64,000 nucleotides of DNA, taken from positions 54,804-118,803 of the forward strand of contig NZ_JFCA01000016.1 of NCBI RefSeq assembly GCF_000612585.1, written 5' to 3'. Below are positions 48,593 through 59,109 of this stretch, one piece after another (position 1 is the stretch's first letter; the number at the start of each line of letters is the position of its first letter). The position numbers and the translations under genes are program-made. The DNA is from Pseudomonas sp. CHM02. GTDB taxonomy: Bacteria; Pseudomonadota; Gammaproteobacteria; Pseudomonadales; Pseudomonadaceae. The notes beneath the pieces are model-generated. The model did no database searches, had not been told where the DNA came from, and saw only the letters and a list, made by a program, of their open reading frames with translations.

Positions 48593-49290
48593 CAATGGCC
48601 CCCCTGGTAGGCGGGCGCTGGTGCGTCGTCCAGGAAAAACGCCATGGGATCAGGGGCTTTGTCTTCCAGGAACGCTGCGTATTTTTTCTTGATCTTGGGC
48701 AATTCGTACAAGGCCATTACGCCATGCTTGGCGGAGTTGCGAATGACCGAGGATGGGTTGAAATACCCCTCGGCGTTGTCCAGCGTCAGTACGAAAGGCG
48801 CCAACCCCTCGCGCATCAGCAGGTAACTGACGATCAACGACCCACTGCGGTGATTGCCCTCGATGAACAACTGCGGCTTGCTGAGCACTCGCACATAGAC
48901 ACCGGCTGCGCGCTTCCACACCGATTCACTGTGATGCTTGCAGTACCAGTGATACAAATCCTTGATACCGCCCTCGACATTGTTGAAAAAGTGCACTTCG
49001 GTGGCGGCCAGGTGCTGGGCGTATTCTTGCCTGCGAACCGGGTCTGTGCCGCAGAGCACGGTGGCATTGATCTCCAGCATCAGGTTCAACTGCTGGAGGT
49101 CGAACAAGTCGACGCCGCGCGCCACATAGTCGTCAATCAGGGCATAGCCTTCAAGCACATTCTGCAGCACTTCGTCTGTCAATGGGTCGCGTGGCTCGGT
49201 AAAGTCCCGGCTGAGCTGGGCAAAACGGCCCTGTACCGCACGCAATGCGCGTTCGATCGCAAGCAAATCAAGACGACGTGTTGCAGTCAT
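48592..49290 (-). CDS. Degenerate Fic-like protein in the pst operon
   Basis: 232 residues from the ATG at 49290 (AGGA upstream). KPQLFIEGNHRSGSLIVSYLL (split here: KPQLFIEGNHRSG) resembles the Fic loop HxFx(D/E)GNGRxxR, but the catalytic His is Gln and the GNGR is GNHR. Flanking helices fit a Fic fold. If so, AMP transfer as in classical Fic is doubtful, and it may use another nucleotide or be a binding protein. It follows pstB by 32 bases, where phoU is expected. Conserved function unknown. Confidence 0.6.
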   Translation of the reverse strand: MTATRRLDLLAIERALRAVQGRFAQLSRDFTEPRDPLTDEVLQNVLEGYALIDDYVARGVDLFDLQQLNLMLEINATVLCGTDPVRRQEYAQHLAATEVHFFNNVEGGIKDLYHWYCKHHSESVWKRAAGVYVRVLSKPQLFIEGNHRSGSLIVSYLLMREGLAPFVLTLDNAEGYFNPSSVIRNSAKHGVMALYELPKIKKKYAAFLEDKAPDPMAFFLDDAPAPAYQGGH

Positions 49291-49322
49291 TGGCAATCCT
49301 GAAGAAACGGTGGATGGCAGGA

Positions 49323-50135
<813 letters not shown>

Positions 50136-50160
50136 GTTCAAAATTCAGATGCTCCCGTTC

Positions 50161-51054
50161 TTAATACTTGGGCTTGCCGAAAATACGGCTCACGATATTC
50201 ACGACCAGCACGATCATTACCAGTACCAACGAGGCCGCCCATGCGAGCTCGAGCTGGTTGTCGAAAGGCATGCCGGAGAAGTTGTAAATCAGCACGGCCA
50301 GGGATGCCGTCGGATTCATGACTGCCAGGTTGCCGTCGTGGTAGATCCAGTAGTTGCTGAACAGCGCGGTGAACAACAGCGGCGCGGTCTCGCCGGCGGC
50401 ACGCGCCACGGCGAGCATCACACCCGTGAGAATTGCCGGCATGCCGGTGGGCAAGACGATTTTCCAGATCACCTGCGAACGGGTGCAGCCCATCCCGTAG
50501 GCGGCATCCTTCATGATCTTGGGCACCATCTTCATCGACTCTTCCGCTGTCAGCACGACGATGGGCAGCATCAGCACGGCCAGCGCCACGCCACCGGCCG
50601 GTGCCGAGTAAGTCCCGGTCGTCATCACCACCAGGGCGTAGGCGAACACACCCGCCAGGATCGACGGCAAGCCAGTGAGCATTTTGGCGGCAAAGCGCGA
50701 AGCGTTCGCCAGCTTGCTGTCCGGGCCCAGCTCCGCGAGGAAAATCGCGGCCAGGATGCCCACCGGCACGGCGATGGCGGCCGCAATGCCGACCATCACG
50801 AAGGTACCGGCCATGGCGTTACCGAAGCCGCCGCCGGTCTCGAAACCGGTGGGTGGCAGCTCGGTGAACACTTCCAGGCTCAGGCGCGCGCCGCCACGGG
50901 TGATCAGCATGTAGAGCACGGAAATCAACGGCACACTGGCCAGCAGCGCGCCGAACCACACCAGAGTGGTCAACACCAGGCTGCGCAGGGCACGGCCTTC
51001 GAACCGGCGCTGCAGGCTCGGCATCGCGGTGATTGGGGATGAGAGGTCAGTCAT
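50161..51054 (-). CDS. pstA: Phosphate ABC transporter permease PstA
   Basis: 297 residues, six membrane helices. EESMKMVPKIMKDAAYGMGCTRSQVIWKIVLPTGMPAILTGVMLAVARAAGETAPLL is the binding-protein-dependent permease loop (EAA) that contacts PstB. Start overlaps the pstC stop (TAATG). Confidence 0.96.
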   Translation of the reverse strand: MTDLSSPITAMPSLQRRFEGRALRSLVLTTLVWFGALLASVPLISVLYMLITRGGARLSLEVFTELPPTGFETGGGFGNAMAGTFVMVGIAAAIAVPVGILAAIFLAELGPDSKLANASRFAAKMLTGLPSILAGVFAYALVVMTTGTYSAPAGGVALAVLMLPIVVLTAEESMKMVPKIMKDAAYGMGCTRSQVIWKIVLPTGMPAILTGVMLAVARAAGETAPLLFTALFSNYWIYHDGNLAVMNPTASLAVLIYNFSGMPFDNQLELAWAASLVLVMIVLVVNIVSRIFGKPKY

Positions 51055-52019
51055 TATTTGTTACCCCGCTGGGCGTAGACCATGATCATCGAACCGATGA
51101 TATTCACCAGCAACGTGATGAACATCAGCACCAGTGCGGCGTACATCAACACTTCGATCTCGTTCGGGCCGGCTTCGGGGAAGTTCAGCGCCAACAAGGC
51201 CGCCAACGTGTTGGCCGGTGCAAACAGAGAAAGCGAAATGTTGTTGGCGTTACCCACCAGCATGGCCAACGCCATGGTTTCACCCAGTGCGCGGCCCAGG
51301 CCCAGCACCAGCGAACCGAAGATGCCGGTCGCAGCGGACGGCACCATCACCTTGAGAATCGCTTCCCAATGGGTGGTGCCCATGCCGTAGGCCGCTTGCT
51401 TGGTCTTCATCGGCACACCCGTGAGGGCGTCCTGGGAGACGGCAGCGATGGTCGGCAGAATCATGATGGCCAACACCAGCGCTGCCGGTAACAGCCCCGG
51501 CCCGCTCAAGGAGGTGCCGAAGAAGGGAATCCAGCCGAGCTCGCTGTTCAGCCACGCGGTCAGCGGGCGGATCGCCGGGATCACCACATAGATGCCCCAC
51601 AGGCCGTAGACCACGCTGGGGATGGCGGCGAGCAATTCAACGATGGTGCGGAACACCGCAGCCAGCTTGGCCGGGAGGAAATCCTGGGTGAGGAAGATCG
51701 CCATGCTGACGCCGAAAAAACCCGCGATCAGCAACGCGATGAGGGCGCTGTAAAGCGTGCCCCAAATTGCCGGCAGAATGCCGTATTTGCCTTGGTTAAC
51801 ATCCCAGACGCTGCCGAACAGCACGTCGAAACCGTGCTTTTCCATGCCTGGAAGTGCCTTGCGCCCTACTTCGAAGACCAGCGCGAAAACCAGCGCCAGC
51901 ACCAGCACCACGCCTATGCGTGCAAGCGCACGGAAGGTGCGGTCAACCAGGAAGTCCTTCGTAGAAGGTGGCTGGCACGCAGAATCCGGGTTAACCGGTA
52001 CGACAAAAGGTGTGTTCAT
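51054..52019 (-). CDS. pstC: Phosphate ABC transporter permease PstC
   Basis: 321 residues, six membrane helices beginning at FRALARIGVVLVLALVFALVFEVG. The EAA loop is ALTGVPMKTKQAAYGMGTTHWEAILKVMVPSAATGIFGSLVLGLGRALGETMA. Pairs with PstA to form the phosphate channel. Separated from pstS by 74 bases with a hairpin. Confidence 0.96.
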   Translation of the reverse strand: MNTPFVVPVNPDSACQPPSTKDFLVDRTFRALARIGVVLVLALVFALVFEVGRKALPGMEKHGFDVLFGSVWDVNQGKYGILPAIWGTLYSALIALLIAGFFGVSMAIFLTQDFLPAKLAAVFRTIVELLAAIPSVVYGLWGIYVVIPAIRPLTAWLNSELGWIPFFGTSLSGPGLLPAALVLAIMILPTIAAVSQDALTGVPMKTKQAAYGMGTTHWEAILKVMVPSAATGIFGSLVLGLGRALGETMALAMLVGNANNISLSLFAPANTLAALLALNFPEAGPNEIEVLMYAALVLMFITLLVNIIGSMIMVYAQRGNK

Positions 52020-52037
52020 TGGCTAATTCCGGAACAA

Positions 52038-52053
52038 GGGGGGAACGCCCCCG
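52038..52053 (-). other. Intercistronic hairpin between pstS and pstC
   Basis: GGGGGG-AACG-CCCCC on the plus strand makes a short GC stem in the 74-base gap. Likely protects the pstS message or reduces read-through, giving more binding protein than permease. Confidence 0.5.
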
Positions 52054-52093
52054 GCGTGGCTGACAGCCCACACCGGAAGCGGCCTGGCGAGCC

Positions 52094-53122
52094 TTACTGG
52101 ATGTTGGCGGAAGCTTTGCGAACTTGATCGACAACCGATGGAGGCAGCGGGATGTAGCCCATCGAATCGGCGATTTTCTGACCTTCGGTCAGGCTGTACT
52201 CGACCATTTCACGCATGGCCTTGGCCTTGGCCGGGTTGCCGTTGTCCTTGCGGAAGATCATCCAGGTGTAGGAAGTGATCGGGTAGGACTTGGCGCCATC
52301 CGGATCCGGCAGCCAGGCCACCAGGCTTTCCGGCATTTTCACCGCGGCCAGGGCTTCGGCGCCGCTCTCTGCGTTCGGTACCACGTACTTGCCGGCCTTG
52401 TTCTGCAGCTGGGCAAAGTCAACCTTGGCCAGTTTGGCGAAGCCGTATTCGATGTAGCCGATCGCGCCAGGGGTCTGGCGTACGGTGGCGGTCACGCCAT
52501 CGTTCTTCGGCGACTTGATGAATTTGTCGCTGGCTGGCCAGTTGACGGTATTGCCCTCGCCCAGGTCTTTCTGGAACTCAGGGTTGATCGCGGCCAGGTG
52601 CTTGGTGAAGACGGCGGTGGTGCCGCTGGAGTCTGCACGCACCACAACGGTGATCGGCATGTCAGGCAGTTTCAGGCCTGGGTTGGCAGCGACGATCTGC
52701 GGATCGTTCCACTTGGTGATCTTGCCCAGGAAGATGTTGGAGTACACATCGCGCGGCAACTTCAACTCTTTGGGATTGCCCGGCAGGTTGAAGGCCAGCA
52801 CGATTTCGCCTGCGGTCATCGGCAGCAGTTGCGCGCCTTCGGCCACCTTGGCGATGTCTTCGTCTTTCATGGCCGAGTCGCTGGCGGCGAAGTCGACGGT
52901 CTTGTTCAGAAAGTCCTGTACACCTGCACCGCTACCCTTGGACTGGTAGTCAACGGTAACGCCAGCACTTTTCTTGCTGAAATCCTTGAACCAGGTGAGG
53001 TAGATCGGGGCTGGGAAACTCGCACCGGAACCGGTCAGGCGGATGCTCTCGGCAGCAAACACCGAGGTGGCACTGAGAGAAACCGCAACGGCGAGTGCAG
53101 CAGACTTCATCAGACGTTTCAT
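52094..53122 (-). CDS. pstS: Periplasmic phosphate-binding protein PstS
   Basis: 342 residues from the ATG at 53122. Signal peptide MKRLMKSAALAVAVSLSATS with cleavage after VFAA/AE. Phosphate ligands in TGSGASFPAP, KGSGAGVQDF and RADSSGTTAVFTKHLA, the standard PstS motifs. It captures phosphate in the periplasm for PstCAB. A Pho-box-like sequence lies about 50 bases upstream. Confidence 0.97.
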   Translation of the reverse strand: MKRLMKSAALAVAVSLSATSVFAAESIRLTGSGASFPAPIYLTWFKDFSKKSAGVTVDYQSKGSGAGVQDFLNKTVDFAASDSAMKDEDIAKVAEGAQLLPMTAGEIVLAFNLPGNPKELKLPRDVYSNIFLGKITKWNDPQIVAANPGLKLPDMPITVVVRADSSGTTAVFTKHLAAINPEFQKDLGEGNTVNWPASDKFIKSPKNDGVTATVRQTPGAIGYIEYGFAKLAKVDFAQLQNKAGKYVVPNAESGAEALAAVKMPESLVAWLPDPDGAKSYPITSYTWMIFRKDNGNPAKAKAMREMVEYSLTEGQKIADSMGYIPLPPSVVDQVRKASANIQ

Positions 53123-53170
53123 TAAGGAAAATCCTTGTGATTTCGGGCCGGGCAACTCTGCAACAATCTT

Positions 53171-53188
53171 GTTACGGTTTTATGAACG
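53171..53188 (-). promoter_or_regulatory. Pho box upstream of pstS
   Basis: On the minus strand CGTTCAT-AAAA-CCGTAAC, a 7-4-7 direct repeat close to CTGTCAT-N4-CTGTAAC. It lies 49-66 bases before the pstS start, a normal place for PhoB activation. Confidence 0.75.
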
Positions 53189-53242
53189 CGGAATGGCAAA
53201 ACGCCGGGTTGTCCCCCTCTCCCGCCGTAAACACGCAGTTTG

Positions 53243-53260
53243 ATGTAATTGGTTCGTAAC
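53243..53260 (+). promoter_or_regulatory. Candidate Pho box upstream of the polyphosphate kinase gene
   Basis: On the plus strand ATGTAAT-TGGT-TCGTAAC, again a 7-4-7 repeat matching the TGTAA(T/C) half-sites. It ends 47 bases before the PPK2 start codon and points toward it. Confidence 0.6.
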
Positions 53261-53307
53261 AAATTGCGACTAAGACTTTGCCATCCCCCACCACGCGAGT
53301 TCCGCCC

Positions 53308-54225
53308 ATGTCCTCACTAGACGACACCTTGATGCAGCGCATCCACCGTGAACTGCTGGATCACAGTGATGAAGAGCTGGAACTGGAATTATCCGAAGAT
53401 GGGCATGACCTGAACGCGCTATTTGACGAGCACGTCGGTGAAAGCAGCGAGAAAGCCGCCCGGCGGATTTATTTCAGCGAACTGTTCCGCCTGCAGGGCG
53501 AACTGGTGAAACTGCAGAGCTGGGTGGTCAAGACCGGCCACAAGGTGGTGATCCTGTTCGAAGGGCGCGATGCCGCCGGCAAAGGGGGCGTGATCAAGCG
53601 CATCACCCAGCGCCTGAACCCCAGGGTCTGCCGGGTGGCGGCCCTGCCCGCGCCGAATGACCGCGAACAGACCCAGTGGTATTTCCAGCGCTACGTCTCG
53701 CACCTGCCGGCCGCCGGCGAAATCGTGCTGTTCGACCGCAGTTGGTACAACCGCGCCGGCGTCGAAAAGGTCATGGGATTTTGCAACGACGACCAGTACG
53801 AAGAGTTTTTCCGCACTGTGCCGGAGTTCGAACGCATGCTCGCCCGCTCCGGCATCCAGCTGATCAAGTACTGGTTTTCGATTTCCGATCAGGAACAGCA
53901 CCTGCGCTTTCTCAGCCGCATTCATGACCCGCTCAAACAGTGGAAACTCAGCCCCATGGACCTGGAGTCGCGTCGGCGCTGGGAAGCCTATACCAAGGCC
54001 AAGGAAATCATGCTCGACCGCACCCACATCGCTGAAGCGCCGTGGTGGGTGGTGCAGGCCGATGACAAGAAGAAGGCCCGCCTCAACTGCATCCACCACT
54101 TGCTCGGACAGATGCCTTATGAAGAAGTGAACCTGCCGGTGATCGAACTGCCGCAGCGCGTGAGGCAGGAGGATTACTCCCGCAGCCCGACGCCACCGGA
54201 ACTCATTGTGCCGCAGCTCTACTGA
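53308..54225 (+). CDS. ppk2: Polyphosphate kinase 2 (class I type)
   Basis: 305 residues from the ATG at 53308. Walker A GRDAAGKGG (86-94), lid motif RVAALPAPNDREQTQWYFQRY, Walker B LFDRSWYNRAGVE (141-153), all typical of PPK2. These enzymes move phosphate between polyphosphate and nucleoside diphosphates; class I prefers NDP to NTP. Divergent from pstS, with a candidate Pho box, so polyphosphate use would be switched on in phosphate starvation. Confidence 0.9.
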   Translation: MSSLDDTLMQRIHRELLDHSDEELELELSEDGHDLNALFDEHVGESSEKAARRIYFSELFRLQGELVKLQSWVVKTGHKVVILFEGRDAAGKGGVIKRITQRLNPRVCRVAALPAPNDREQTQWYFQRYVSHLPAAGEIVLFDRSWYNRAGVEKVMGFCNDDQYEEFFRTVPEFERMLARSGIQLIKYWFSISDQEQHLRFLSRIHDPLKQWKLSPMDLESRRRWEAYTKAKEIMLDRTHIAEAPWWVVQADDKKKARLNCIHHLLGQMPYEEVNLPVIELPQRVRQEDYSRSPTPPELIVPQLY

Positions 54226-54238
54226 TCACGTGTTTCAG

Positions 54239-54268
54239 CGGCGAGCGGGCGAGCCCGCTCACCACAAG
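54239..54268. repeat. REP-like palindrome between convergent genes
   Basis: GAGCGGGC-GA-GCCCGCTC (54243-54260), an 8-bp perfect stem flanked by GCG and ACCAC, the form of Pseudomonas REP units. It may also end transcription of the PPK2 and GH13 genes that meet here. Confidence 0.65.
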
Positions 54269-54272
54269 TGAG

Positions 54273-56336
54273 TTACAGCGGTGAACTGCTCACCACCCGC
54301 AGTGCCAGCCCCTCATAGGCATCCAGGGTAATGGTGAATTCACCCTCCGCGGTCAGGTCGCCTTCCACCCGCTCATTGATGATGTCCACCACCATGCCCG
54401 CGGCAATATCGGGCAGATGCAGGGTCTCGGTGATCGGTGTGGCCCCAAAGTTCAGCGCGGTGATCTGCGTGCCTTTGCCGGCCGGCAATTCGTGGACCAT
54501 TACCAGCAACCCCGGATTTTCAACCTCCGGCACCAGAATCTGGCGGCTGGCGGCGATATCGTAGGCGCGGCGGACCGCGAGGATCTTTTGCAGTTGCGAG
54601 GCAAACGACTCGGGGTCCTGCAACTGGCTGTTCAGGCTGCCGTAGAGGCTTTTCGAGCGCGGCATCTGCCCGGCGGACAACTGCGCGTCGGGGTTCAGGT
54701 CCACCAGGTCGTAGGCACCGCGGTGAATCCAGCGCGTGTCGCCGTCCTGCATCAAATGCTCGACTTCTTCCGGGGCCAGCGGCAGTGCGCCTACCAAATC
54801 CCAGCCTGACAAGGCAAACACCCCAGGCTGCATCGCGTTGTACATCACCAGCAGCAAATGGATCTGGCGGATCTGCTGGATATCCGCAGGTGTGATCGCT
54901 TCCAGGTCACGAATGCCCAGCGCCGCCGTGATGATGCTGGCCGTGGTGCAGGACACGCCGTTGGTCACGAACTTGAGGTTGTACGGCGCATGTTCGCCGG
55001 CCAGGCGTTCGTACATCTGTTCGCGGATGTGCTCGCGCAGGATATTGCCGGGAAAGGTCTGGCCCTGATACAGGAAGGTGTCATGGGCGTGCAGGGTCCA
55101 GAAGTGCACCAGTTCGAGCGTCAGTTCATCGTGGTTCTGCAACGCGTGGATCAGCGAGCCGGGGTCAATGCCCTGGCGGTGCATTTCACGCAGCATCAGG
55201 CGCAGGAACTCGGCGTCGCCCATCAACAACGCGTGCTGGTAGGCCGGACGCGTGATGAAGTCATAGGACAGGTCGGCACCGCCATGGGACATGGAGGCGA
55301 TGTCATCCACGGTGAGGTTCAACTCCTGGAAGCTGAAACCGCCGGCCTTGCGAATCGCGCCGCCCAGCAACTGGTTGCCGGTGATCGACAGCGGATGGCT
55401 CTCGGACCACGCCGTACCATCCGGCTTGCGCTCCACACCGAGGAAACCATTCGCGTCCAGGCGCAGGATCTTCGCGCCCATCACGTCGATGGCATGCAGT
55501 GCATCACCAATGATCATCTGCTGCGCGGCGAAGCTCGGGTCCAGCCAGTTCAGCGATGGCTGGCCTTCCTTGAAATAATGCAGGTACACCCAGCGGCGCG
55601 GCTTGCCATCCACGCCCTGCACCACCTGGGTCGCGCTCCAGTCGGTCTCCTTGACGCCGGGTTCGAAGAAGATCACCCGCTGCAACTGGCCGACGATGTA
55701 GTGTTTGTCGCGCAATGCATCGACCTGCGCTGGGCTGAGGTTCTGCGCATCGCGGCCTTCGGCCACGTCGGGCAGCAACGGCCAGTCTTCTTCGCGGATC
55801 TCCACCATGTGGTACAGGCCGGGATAGTCCTCGTACGCCATCTCGGCCAGGCGGAAGTCCGCGCCCTTGCCGGTGTGGGACGGGATCACATCGTCGATGA
55901 TCACCGCATTGTGCGCCGCCGCCATGCGTGTCAGCGCCTGCAACTGCGCTTCGGTGCCCAATTGCGGGTCGATCTCGAAGCTGATGCGGTCGAAATTGCC
56001 ATCGATGGTCGGCGTGTGCTCCAGGCCGCTCAGGCCGCCGGACTTCTTCAGCGGGCCATTGTGGATGCCCTGGATGCCGATTTTCGACAAGGCGTGCCAC
56101 AGCGTCTCATCCCCCAGCGCCTCCAACACCGTACCGCCTTCACGGGTCACGATCGACGCCGGATACGCGGTAAACCACACCGACGACAAGGCCGACGCAT
56201 CACGCGGCCGGGTCTGCGCGTAAGGCTGCTGCCACAACCGGCCCTGGCCCGAATAGAGCCTGGCCCGCTGGCGTGCCGCGTGCAGCATCGATTGTTCCAC
56301 CAGCCAGTTCACATGGTTGTTTTCAGCCGCGGTCAT
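54273..56336 (-). CDS. GH13 alpha-amylase-family enzyme (trehalose synthase/glucosyltransferase-like)
   Basis: 687 residues from the ATG at 56336. GH13 region [12 protein letters not shown] (148-158), region [11 protein letters not shown] with nucleophile Asp294, region III SFQELN with acid/base Glu338, region IV QNHDEL with His402-Asp403. A beta-sandwich C-domain follows (residues 580-687). It acts on alpha-glucosidic bonds; members of this type in Pseudomonas are named maltogenic amylase or trehalose synthase-like. Substrate not determinable from sequence. Alone in its unit. Confidence 0.82.
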   Translation of the reverse strand: MTAAENNHVNWLVEQSMLHAARQRARLYSGQGRLWQQPYAQTRPRDASALSSVWFTAYPASIVTREGGTVLEALGDETLWHALSKIGIQGIHNGPLKKSGGLSGLEHTPTIDGNFDRISFEIDPQLGTEAQLQALTRMAAAHNAVIIDDVIPSHTGKGADFRLAEMAYEDYPGLYHMVEIREEDWPLLPDVAEGRDAQNLSPAQVDALRDKHYIVGQLQRVIFFEPGVKETDWSATQVVQGVDGKPRRWVYLHYFKEGQPSLNWLDPSFAAQQMIIGDALHAIDVMGAKILRLDANGFLGVERKPDGTAWSESHPLSITGNQLLGGAIRKAGGFSFQELNLTVDDIASMSHGGADLSYDFITRPAYQHALLMGDAEFLRLMLREMHRQGIDPGSLIHALQNHDELTLELVHFWTLHAHDTFLYQGQTFPGNILREHIREQMYERLAGEHAPYNLKFVTNGVSCTTASIITAALGIRDLEAITPADIQQIRQIHLLLVMYNAMQPGVFALSGWDLVGALPLAPEEVEHLMQDGDTRWIHRGAYDLVDLNPDAQLSAGQMPRSKSLYGSLNSQLQDPESFASQLQKILAVRRAYDIAASRQILVPEVENPGLLVMVHELPAGKGTQITALNFGATPITETLHLPDIAAGMVVDIINERVEGDLTAEGEFTITLDAYEGLALRVVSSSPL

Positions 56337-56437
56337 AAGTCTGGTACCTGTTCTCGTGAAACATTGCTCGTGAACATATGAGGGCTGTGTGGGCCATTCG
56401 TTGCATTGCAACGTGGCTATGGCCGGGCACCACCCAC

Positions 56438-56505
56438 CGTAGGCGCCGGCTTGCCGGCGATGGCATTCGGGAGATCGCTAACGCCGGCAAGCCGGTGCCT
56501 ACGCG
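56438..56505. repeat. REP doublet (REPIN)
   Basis: GTAGGCGCCGGCTTGCCGGCG (given here as GTAGGCGCCGGC + TTGCCGGCG) at 56438-56458 and its inverted relative CGCCGGCAAGCCGGTGCCTAC at 56482-56502 (CGCCGGCAAG + CCGGTGCCTAC). Two imperfect palindromes in opposite orientation 23 bases apart, the mobile unit type known in fluorescent pseudomonads. Confidence 0.85.
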
Positions 56506-56515
56506 GCAGTGTTCG

Positions 56516-57283
56516 TCAGTGGGTATCGCGATACTGCCTCGGGGTGAACCCTGTCGAGGCCTTGAACTGGCGGGTGAACGCGCTGTGGTCGGTGTACCCA
56601 CACTGTAGCGCCACTTCGGTGATCGGCAGGTCGGTGTGCAACAAGCGGTGGGCATGTTCAAGGCGCACTTTCTGGATCATCTGCCGGGGCGTGAGGTGGA
56701 ACACGCGTTTGCAGTAACGCTCCAGTTGCGCCACGGAAATCCCGGCGATGCGCGTCAGTTCACCCAGCGTGACGCGGCGGTTGAAGTGCGCACGGATATG
56801 CGCATCCACGGCGGCCAGGCGTTGGTAGGCCGGGTGGCTTTCGCTGGCGGTTTGCAGGTCGACCGAGATGCCGGCCAGGCCGATGATTGCACCGGCATGG
56901 TTGTACAGCGGCCATTTGTGGGTCAGGCACCAGCCGGGTTCGCGGGTGCCGTACAGGTGCAGTTCCAGCTGGTCTTCCAATACAAAGCCTTGTTCCAGCA
57001 CGCGCCGGTCCTGCTCGGTGTAGCCCGGCCCCAGTTGCGCGGGAAAGACTTCGGCGCTGGTCTTGCCCAGCAACGGTTGCAATTGCTTGAGGCCGCAGCG
57101 CTGCACCAGGGTGCGGTTGGCGAGCACATAGCGGGCCTGGGTGTCCTTGATGAAAATCGCAGCATTGGGGATCACATCCAGCATCGGCAATAGCTGCGCG
57201 ACGCCGGCCAATAGCTGCTCGATGCTGTGGGGAGGGTTCACCTCGCTCCCTTGGCAAAGGGTCGCAAACGCGCTCTGCATCAT
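56516..57283 (-). CDS. AraC-family regulator with PAS domain, hydroxyproline cluster
   Basis: 255 residues. Residues 35-145 are a PAS domain (VIPNAAIFIKDTQARYVLANRTLVQRCGL...VLEDQLELHLYGTREPGWCLTHKWPLYNHAGAIIGLAGISVD). Residues 160-252 hold the AraC double helix-turn-helix (RVTLGELTRIAGISVAQLERYCKRVFHLTP, DLPITEVALQCGYTDHSAFTRQFKASTGFTPRQYR). It is divergent from the permease gene of the hydroxyproline cluster and is probably its activator (LhpR-like). ATG at 57283 or 57280. Confidence 0.88.
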   Translation of the reverse strand: MMQSAFATLCQGSEVNPPHSIEQLLAGVAQLLPMLDVIPNAAIFIKDTQARYVLANRTLVQRCGLKQLQPLLGKTSAEVFPAQLGPGYTEQDRRVLEQGFVLEDQLELHLYGTREPGWCLTHKWPLYNHAGAIIGLAGISVDLQTASESHPAYQRLAAVDAHIRAHFNRRVTLGELTRIAGISVAQLERYCKRVFHLTPRQMIQKVRLEHAHRLLHTDLPITEVALQCGYTDHSAFTRQFKASTGFTPRQYRDTH

Positions 57284-57471
57284 GACGGTTGATCCCCTGC
57301 TGATCGCCTCGACGCGTAGCAGATTGCCCGATGCCCGGGGCGCTGTCGAGCGGCGAAAACTGTGCTGATTTCGTCATCGTTGCCGGCAAAAAACATCAAT
57401 CGCGCCGCCGCCCATGCGTTCACTGTATGGCCACTGCATGCCTATCCAATAACTCACAAGAAGGCGACGCT

Positions 57472-59097
57472 ATGTCAGGTCAAGGCAAGTTCAAGAAACA
57501 ACTGTCATTGATGGACCTCACCTTTATCGGGCTGGGTGCCATCTTTGGTTCGGGCTGGTTATTCGCGGCCAGTCACGTGTCTGCGATTGCAGGCCCTGCG
57601 GGTATCATTTCCTGGCTTATCGGTGGTTTCGCGGTGCTGCTGTTGGGCATTGTGTACTGCGAGCTGGGCGCCGCATTGCCCCGTGCCGGCGGCGTGGTGC
57701 GTTACCCGGTCTACTCCCACGGCCCGCTGTTGGGCTACCTGATGGGCTTTATCACGCTGATCGCGTTTTCCAGCCTGGTGGCCATTGAAGTGGTCGCCTC
57801 GCGCCAGTACGCCGCGGCCTGGTTTCCCGAGTTGACCAAGGCCGGTTCAAGTGACCCGACCACACTCGGCTGGCTCGTGCAATTCGCCCTGCTGTGCCTG
57901 TTTTTCATCCTCAATTACCGCAGCGTGAAGACCTTCGCCATCGCCAACAACCTGGTGAGCGTGTTCAAGTTCATCGTGCCGTTGCTGGTGATCGGCGTGC
58001 TGTTCACGTTCTTCAAACCGGCGAACTTCCAGGTGCACGGTTTCGCGCCGTTTGGCCTGTCGGGTATCGAGATGGCCGTGTCGGCCGGTGGAGTGATTTT
58101 TGCCTACCTGGGGCTCACGCCGATCATCTCGGTGGCCAGTGAAGTGAAGAACCCGCAACGCACGATTCCGATTGCACTGATCCTCTCGGTGCTGCTGTCG
58201 ACCGCCATCTATGTGTTGCTGCAGACCGCATTCCTCGGTGGCGTGCCCACGGAAATGCTCGCCAATGGCTGGGCCGGGATCAGCAAGGAACTGGCGCTGC
58301 CCTATCGTGACATCGCCCTGGCGCTGGGCGTGGGTTGGCTGGCGTATCTGGTGGTCGCCGACGCGGTGATCTCCCCCAGCGGCTGCGGCAATATCTACAT
58401 GAATGCCACGCCACGCGTGGTGTATGGCTGGGCGCAGACCGGCACGTTCTTCAAAATCTTCACGCGTATCGATGAGAAGTCCGGCATTCCACGCCCGGCG
58501 TTGTGGCTGACCTTTGGCCTGTCGGTGTTCTGGACCCTGCCGTTCCCGTCCTGGGAAGCGCTGATCAATGTGGTGTCCGCGGCGCTGATCCTCAGCTACG
58601 CCGTCGCCCCGGTCACCGTGGCGGCGCTGCGGCGCAATGCCCCACAGATGGCGCGTCCGTTCCGGGTCAAGGGCATGGCGGTGCTCGGCCCACTGTCGTT
58701 CATCATCGCCGCGCTGATCGTGTACTGGTCGGGCTGGAGCACCGTCTCCTGGCTGCTCGGCCTGCAAATCCTGATGTTCGTGGTGTACCTGCTGTGCGCC
58801 CGCTGGGTACCGACCGCGCACCTCAACCTTAAGCAGCAAGTGCGCTCATCCGCCTGGCTGATCGGCTTCTACGCGGTGACCATCCTGCTGTCCAAACTCG
58901 GCAGTTTTGGTGGCGTCGGGGTCATCAGCCACCCGTTTGACACGCTGGTCGTCGCCGCCTGCGCCCTGGGCATTTACTACTGGGGTGCCGCCACTGGCGT
59001 GCCGGCCCATCTGGTGCGCCTGGAACACGAAGCCGACGAAAGCGAAGCCGTCGACGAGCCCCATGGACGTGCACCGCTGACCCCGGCTACCCACTGA
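57472..59097 (+). CDS. APC-family permease, likely hydroxyproline/amino acid importer
   Basis: 541 residues from the ATG at 57472 (AAGAAGG upstream), with about 13-14 hydrophobic segments. MDLTFIGLGAIFGSGWLFAA and LGLTPIISVASEVKNPQRTIPIALI are standard APC motifs. First gene of a five-gene set for 4-hydroxyproline catabolism, so it likely brings in hydroxyproline. Ends 12 bases before the epimerase gene. Confidence 0.82.
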   Translation: MSGQGKFKKQLSLMDLTFIGLGAIFGSGWLFAASHVSAIAGPAGIISWLIGGFAVLLLGIVYCELGAALPRAGGVVRYPVYSHGPLLGYLMGFITLIAFSSLVAIEVVASRQYAAAWFPELTKAGSSDPTTLGWLVQFALLCLFFILNYRSVKTFAIANNLVSVFKFIVPLLVIGVLFTFFKPANFQVHGFAPFGLSGIEMAVSAGGVIFAYLGLTPIISVASEVKNPQRTIPIALILSVLLSTAIYVLLQTAFLGGVPTEMLANGWAGISKELALPYRDIALALGVGWLAYLVVADAVISPSGCGNIYMNATPRVVYGWAQTGTFFKIFTRIDEKSGIPRPALWLTFGLSVFWTLPFPSWEALINVVSAALILSYAVAPVTVAALRRNAPQMARPFRVKGMAVLGPLSFIIAALIVYWSGWSTVSWLLGLQILMFVVYLLCARWVPTAHLNLKQQVRSSAWLIGFYAVTILLSKLGSFGGVGVISHPFDTLVVAACALGIYYWGAATGVPAHLVRLEHEADESEAVDEPHGRAPLTPATH

Positions 59098-59109
59098 TTG
59101 GAGCGTTTT

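Noticed and set aside
54858..56381. 507-residue plus-strand frame opposite to the GH13 gene
   Set aside because: Antisense shadow; the minus-strand frame has all GH13 catalytic residues.
57369..57471. Sigma-54 promoter before the hydroxyproline permease
   Set aside because: TGGCCACTGCATGCC resembles a -24/-12 element, but the GG-to-GC spacing is one base short.
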